Positions 6,405 to 8,151 of a DNA stretch of 8,151 bases are shown here, piece by piece. The position numbers were made by a program, and so were the translations under genes. The first letter of the stretch is position 1; each line of letters starts with the position of its first letter. The notes under the pieces were generated by a model. The model had not been told where the DNA came from. It ran no database searches and saw only the letters and a list, made by a program, of their open reading frames with translations. The stretch comes from Armatimonadota bacterium (GTDB lineage: Bacteria > Armatimonadota > Fimbriimonadia > Fimbriimonadales > ATM1). The stretch lies in the NCBI GenBank assembly GCA_013816225.1, contig JACDEQ010000067.1, positions 1 through 8,151 of the forward strand, in the 5' to 3' direction.

Positions 6405-8151
6405 TCAGCCGACTTCCATCCAACAAACGAGTTCTGCCTGATAATCCTGTGGTACTTGCATCTTGAAGAGAATCTTGTCGATGCATTTCTTCTCGACCTC
6501 TTTGCGCAAGCGCGTTCGGTCTTGCGGATTCGTATCGACTTTGCGGAGCATGCCTTCATCGCAGACAATGGCATCATGGACCGTTTGCAAGTCTTCCGTG
6601 ATCTCGCCCGTGTCGCGATCCATGAGAAACCATCTCGTTTCGTACGTCGGCGCAATATCGGGTTCGGAGGCATCGTAGCCGATGGGGACGCGGTAGCAGA
6701 GAAAGAGGTATTTGCCTTGTTTATCTCCCTCACCGCTCGCACGGCCAGAGCCCGCGAGGACCTCTCCCAGGGGGAGAGGGGATGTGGTGGGCGCTTTGCC
6801 GGAGTAGATGCGGTTCGGTAAAGTTTTGGTTTCCTCCCATAGTTCGGGGTGTGCGGCTTCCAGTTTCAAAGCGTCGCGTCGGAGTTTCTCGGCGACGGAT
6901 TCGGCGCCTTCGCCGAGATTGAGATACAGGTCCATCGCACGCAGGTTGTCGCTGGCTTCCAGGACGGGCGCCTCGATACCCAGAGCGCGATTGATAGTCA
7001 GAAGCTTGCCGGTGATGGTGCGATAGAGCCCGAGAACGCTATCGAGCTCAGACGGCGGCAAGAAATTGTAGACGTAGACTTTGTCGTATTGGACCGGCTT
7101 GGACGGGTCCATTCGGCGGTCGACGCGCCCGATGCGCTGCATCAGCCGCACGGGATTCCAATGCAGGTCGTAGTTGACGATAATATTCGCATCCTGCAGA
7201 TTGAGGCCCTCGGACAGCACGTCGGTGGAAATCAGTATTCGTATCGGCTCGCGGAGCGCCTCCTTTAGCTCTCCTTCGTTTTCGCAATTATAATGCGGCG
7301 CGAATCGACGGATGATTTTTTCGCGGTTGCCCACGTTGCGCCCGGAGTCCACTTCCACAATGGCGTCGCCCGGAAAATGACGGTTTAGGTGTTCTTCCAA
7401 ATAGCGCGCGGTGTCCTTGAACTCGCTAAACACGACGAACTTGTCATGCGCAAGTCGAGGCGCATTGCGAATTCTATCGACCAAAGCTTGCAGTTTGGCG
7501 TCGTTGTCGGGGTCGATAATCGCGTGGAGCTCGCGCAGAAGCCCGGCGAGGCGCATAGCATCGGTTTCCAGCAAATCCACCCAGCGAATTTCGTTAGCGC
7601 CAAATTGCTTGAGGTCATTTTTAACTTGGCCGATCTTTCGCTCTTCGTAGAGGGTCAGCGGAAGCATTTCTTCTTCGTCGTCCTCCTGGGACGGATCGAG
7701 TCCCAGCCTCTTTCTGCGATTATCTTCGAGCTTCTCGTTTACTTCGGCGTACTCACCTAGAAACGCGGCATGCTTTAACGGACTGATGGATTGGAGAAGG
7801 ACCAGGTGCTTGTAGAGCAGGTCTTCGATCGACGACTGGAGCGCCTGGCCGCTCGATTCGAGGCGCTTGAGCAACATCGTACGAATAAGGCCGACGACGT
7901 TGGATTGCTCCTGCAGGGCTTGCGTATCTCGCTGGTTTTCTTCCTTGAATTTTTCGGTTTCGTAGATGACCAGGCTGAGTTGCGGGTTCTTTGTGTCGAA
8001 CGCTTTGATCAGCTTTGGAAAGAGCTCTCCGTAGACTTCCTTTAGAGAGTAATCGATTACCTCCGGTTTTTCGCGCACGGGGAACTTGACGGTCTCGTCT
8101 TCCTGCTTTTCGAGTTTTTTCACGTACGACCGCGAGCGCTGCACGATAATG
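6405..8151 (-). CDS. SNF2-type helicase, C-terminal part (5' end beyond window)
   Basis: The frame is open through the right edge, reading IIVQRSRSYVKK before any plausible start, so the gene continues outside the window. The visible 581 residues are the end of the motor and the C-terminal domain. Numbering from the Val codon at 8142-8144, motif IV-like KFVVFSEFKDTARYLEEHL is at 235-253, motif V STDVLSEGLNLQDANIIVNYD at 306-326, and motif VI QRIGRVDRR at 336-344. An acidic loop (about 154-159) precedes them. The Walker A and DExx motifs would lie off the edge. Such ATPases translocate on double-stranded DNA. After motif VI, residues 453-475 are a repeat-derived insertion. The stop is TGA at 6405-6407. 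It is the first visible gene of an operon with hicB and the methyltransferase, as in drmD-drmMI of DISARM class 1, but the DrmD assignment is only one option; a BREX-like or unnamed helicase-methylase pair is equally open. Confidence 0.93.
   Translation of the reverse strand, partial: IIVQRSRSYVKKLEKQEDETVKFPVREKPEVIDYSLKEVYGELFPKLIKAFDTKNPQLSLVIYETEKFKEENQRDTQALQEQSNVVGLIRTMLLKRLESSGQALQSSIEDLLYKHLVLLQSISPLKHAAFLGEYAEVNEKLEDNRRKRLGLDPSQEDDEEEMLPLTLYEERKIGQVKNDLKQFGANEIRWVDLLETDAMRLAGLLRELHAIIDPDNDAKLQALVDRIRNAPRLAHDKFVVFSEFKDTARYLEEHLNRHFPGDAIVEVDSGRNVGNREKIIRRFAPHYNCENEGELKEALREPIRILISTDVLSEGLNLQDANIIVNYDLHWNPVRLMQRIGRVDRRMDPSKPVQYDKVYVYNFLPPSELDSVLGLYRTITGKLLTINRALGIEAPVLEASDNLRAMDLYLNLGEGAESVAEKLRRDALKLEAAHPELWEETKTLPNRIYSGKAPTTSPLPLGEVLAGSGRASGEGDKQGKYLFLCYRVPIGYDASEPDIAPTYETRWFLMDRDTGEITEDLQTVHDAIVCDEGMLRKVDTNPQDRTRLRKEVEKKCIDKILFKMQVPQDYQAELVCWMEVG
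6720..6788 (-). repeat. Palindromic intergenic-type repeat inserted in-frame in the helicase gene
   Basis: The segment contains a perfect 8-bp hairpin, CCTCTCCC (6761-6768), loop AGG, GGGAGAGG (6772-6779), and a distal CTCCCTCACC (6725-6734). It is translated as TTSPLPLGEVLAGSGRASGEGDK. The SPLPLGE...GEG reading is the familiar translation of a CCCTCTCCC/GGGAGAGG palindrome common between genes in many bacteria. Here it lies inside a coding region, keeps the frame, and separates two conserved-looking parts of the C-terminal domain. Recognition of the repeat type is from general knowledge, not a search. Confidence 0.7.

Noticed and set aside
6358..6486. Longer hicB start at 6486
   Set aside because: The added 43 residues overlap the helicase 3' end in another frame and do not resemble HicB. 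The family begins at the ATG at 6357, which has a GGGAG site upstream.

Overview
The window is a piece of a bacterial chromosome with moderately high G+C. It holds one housekeeping gene and part of what looks like a DNA-defence operon, facing each other across about 820 bp of non-coding, repeat-bearing DNA. I cannot assign a phylum. The pyrG protein is a normal bacterial CTP synthase. The TTG start without a Shine-Dalgarno sequence and the heptamer-rich intergenic DNA only weakly suggest a less-studied lineage.

Left (1-1707, + strand): pyrG, complete, with a -10 box only 18 bp before its TTG start. Its 3' end runs into a tract of 7-bp repeats, so the last ~22 residues are repeat-encoded.

Middle (1708-2527): no convincing gene. 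I see more heptamer tracts, a perfect 14-bp palindrome, a long-range inverted repeat, a TATAAT box on the minus strand, and a 114-codon stop-free minus-strand frame of unknown meaning. No strong U-tailed terminator is visible between the convergent genes.

Right (2528-8151, all minus strand, so read from high to low coordinates): an SNF2-type helicase cut by the window edge (C-terminal part only), then after 47 bp a 68-residue HicB-family protein. This overlaps by 4 bp (ATGA) a 1208-residue Eco57I/TaqI-type adenine DNA methyltransferase that ends in an AlbA_2 (Schlafen-type) domain. The tight spacing indicates one transcript. A helicase plus a large m6A methyltransferase without an obvious nuclease resembles the logic of DISARM class 1 (drmD-drmMI) or BREX (pglX with a helicase). 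However, the HicB protein and the AlbA_2 fusion are not standard parts of either. The rest of the operon would lie beyond base 8151, so the system cannot be named from this window.
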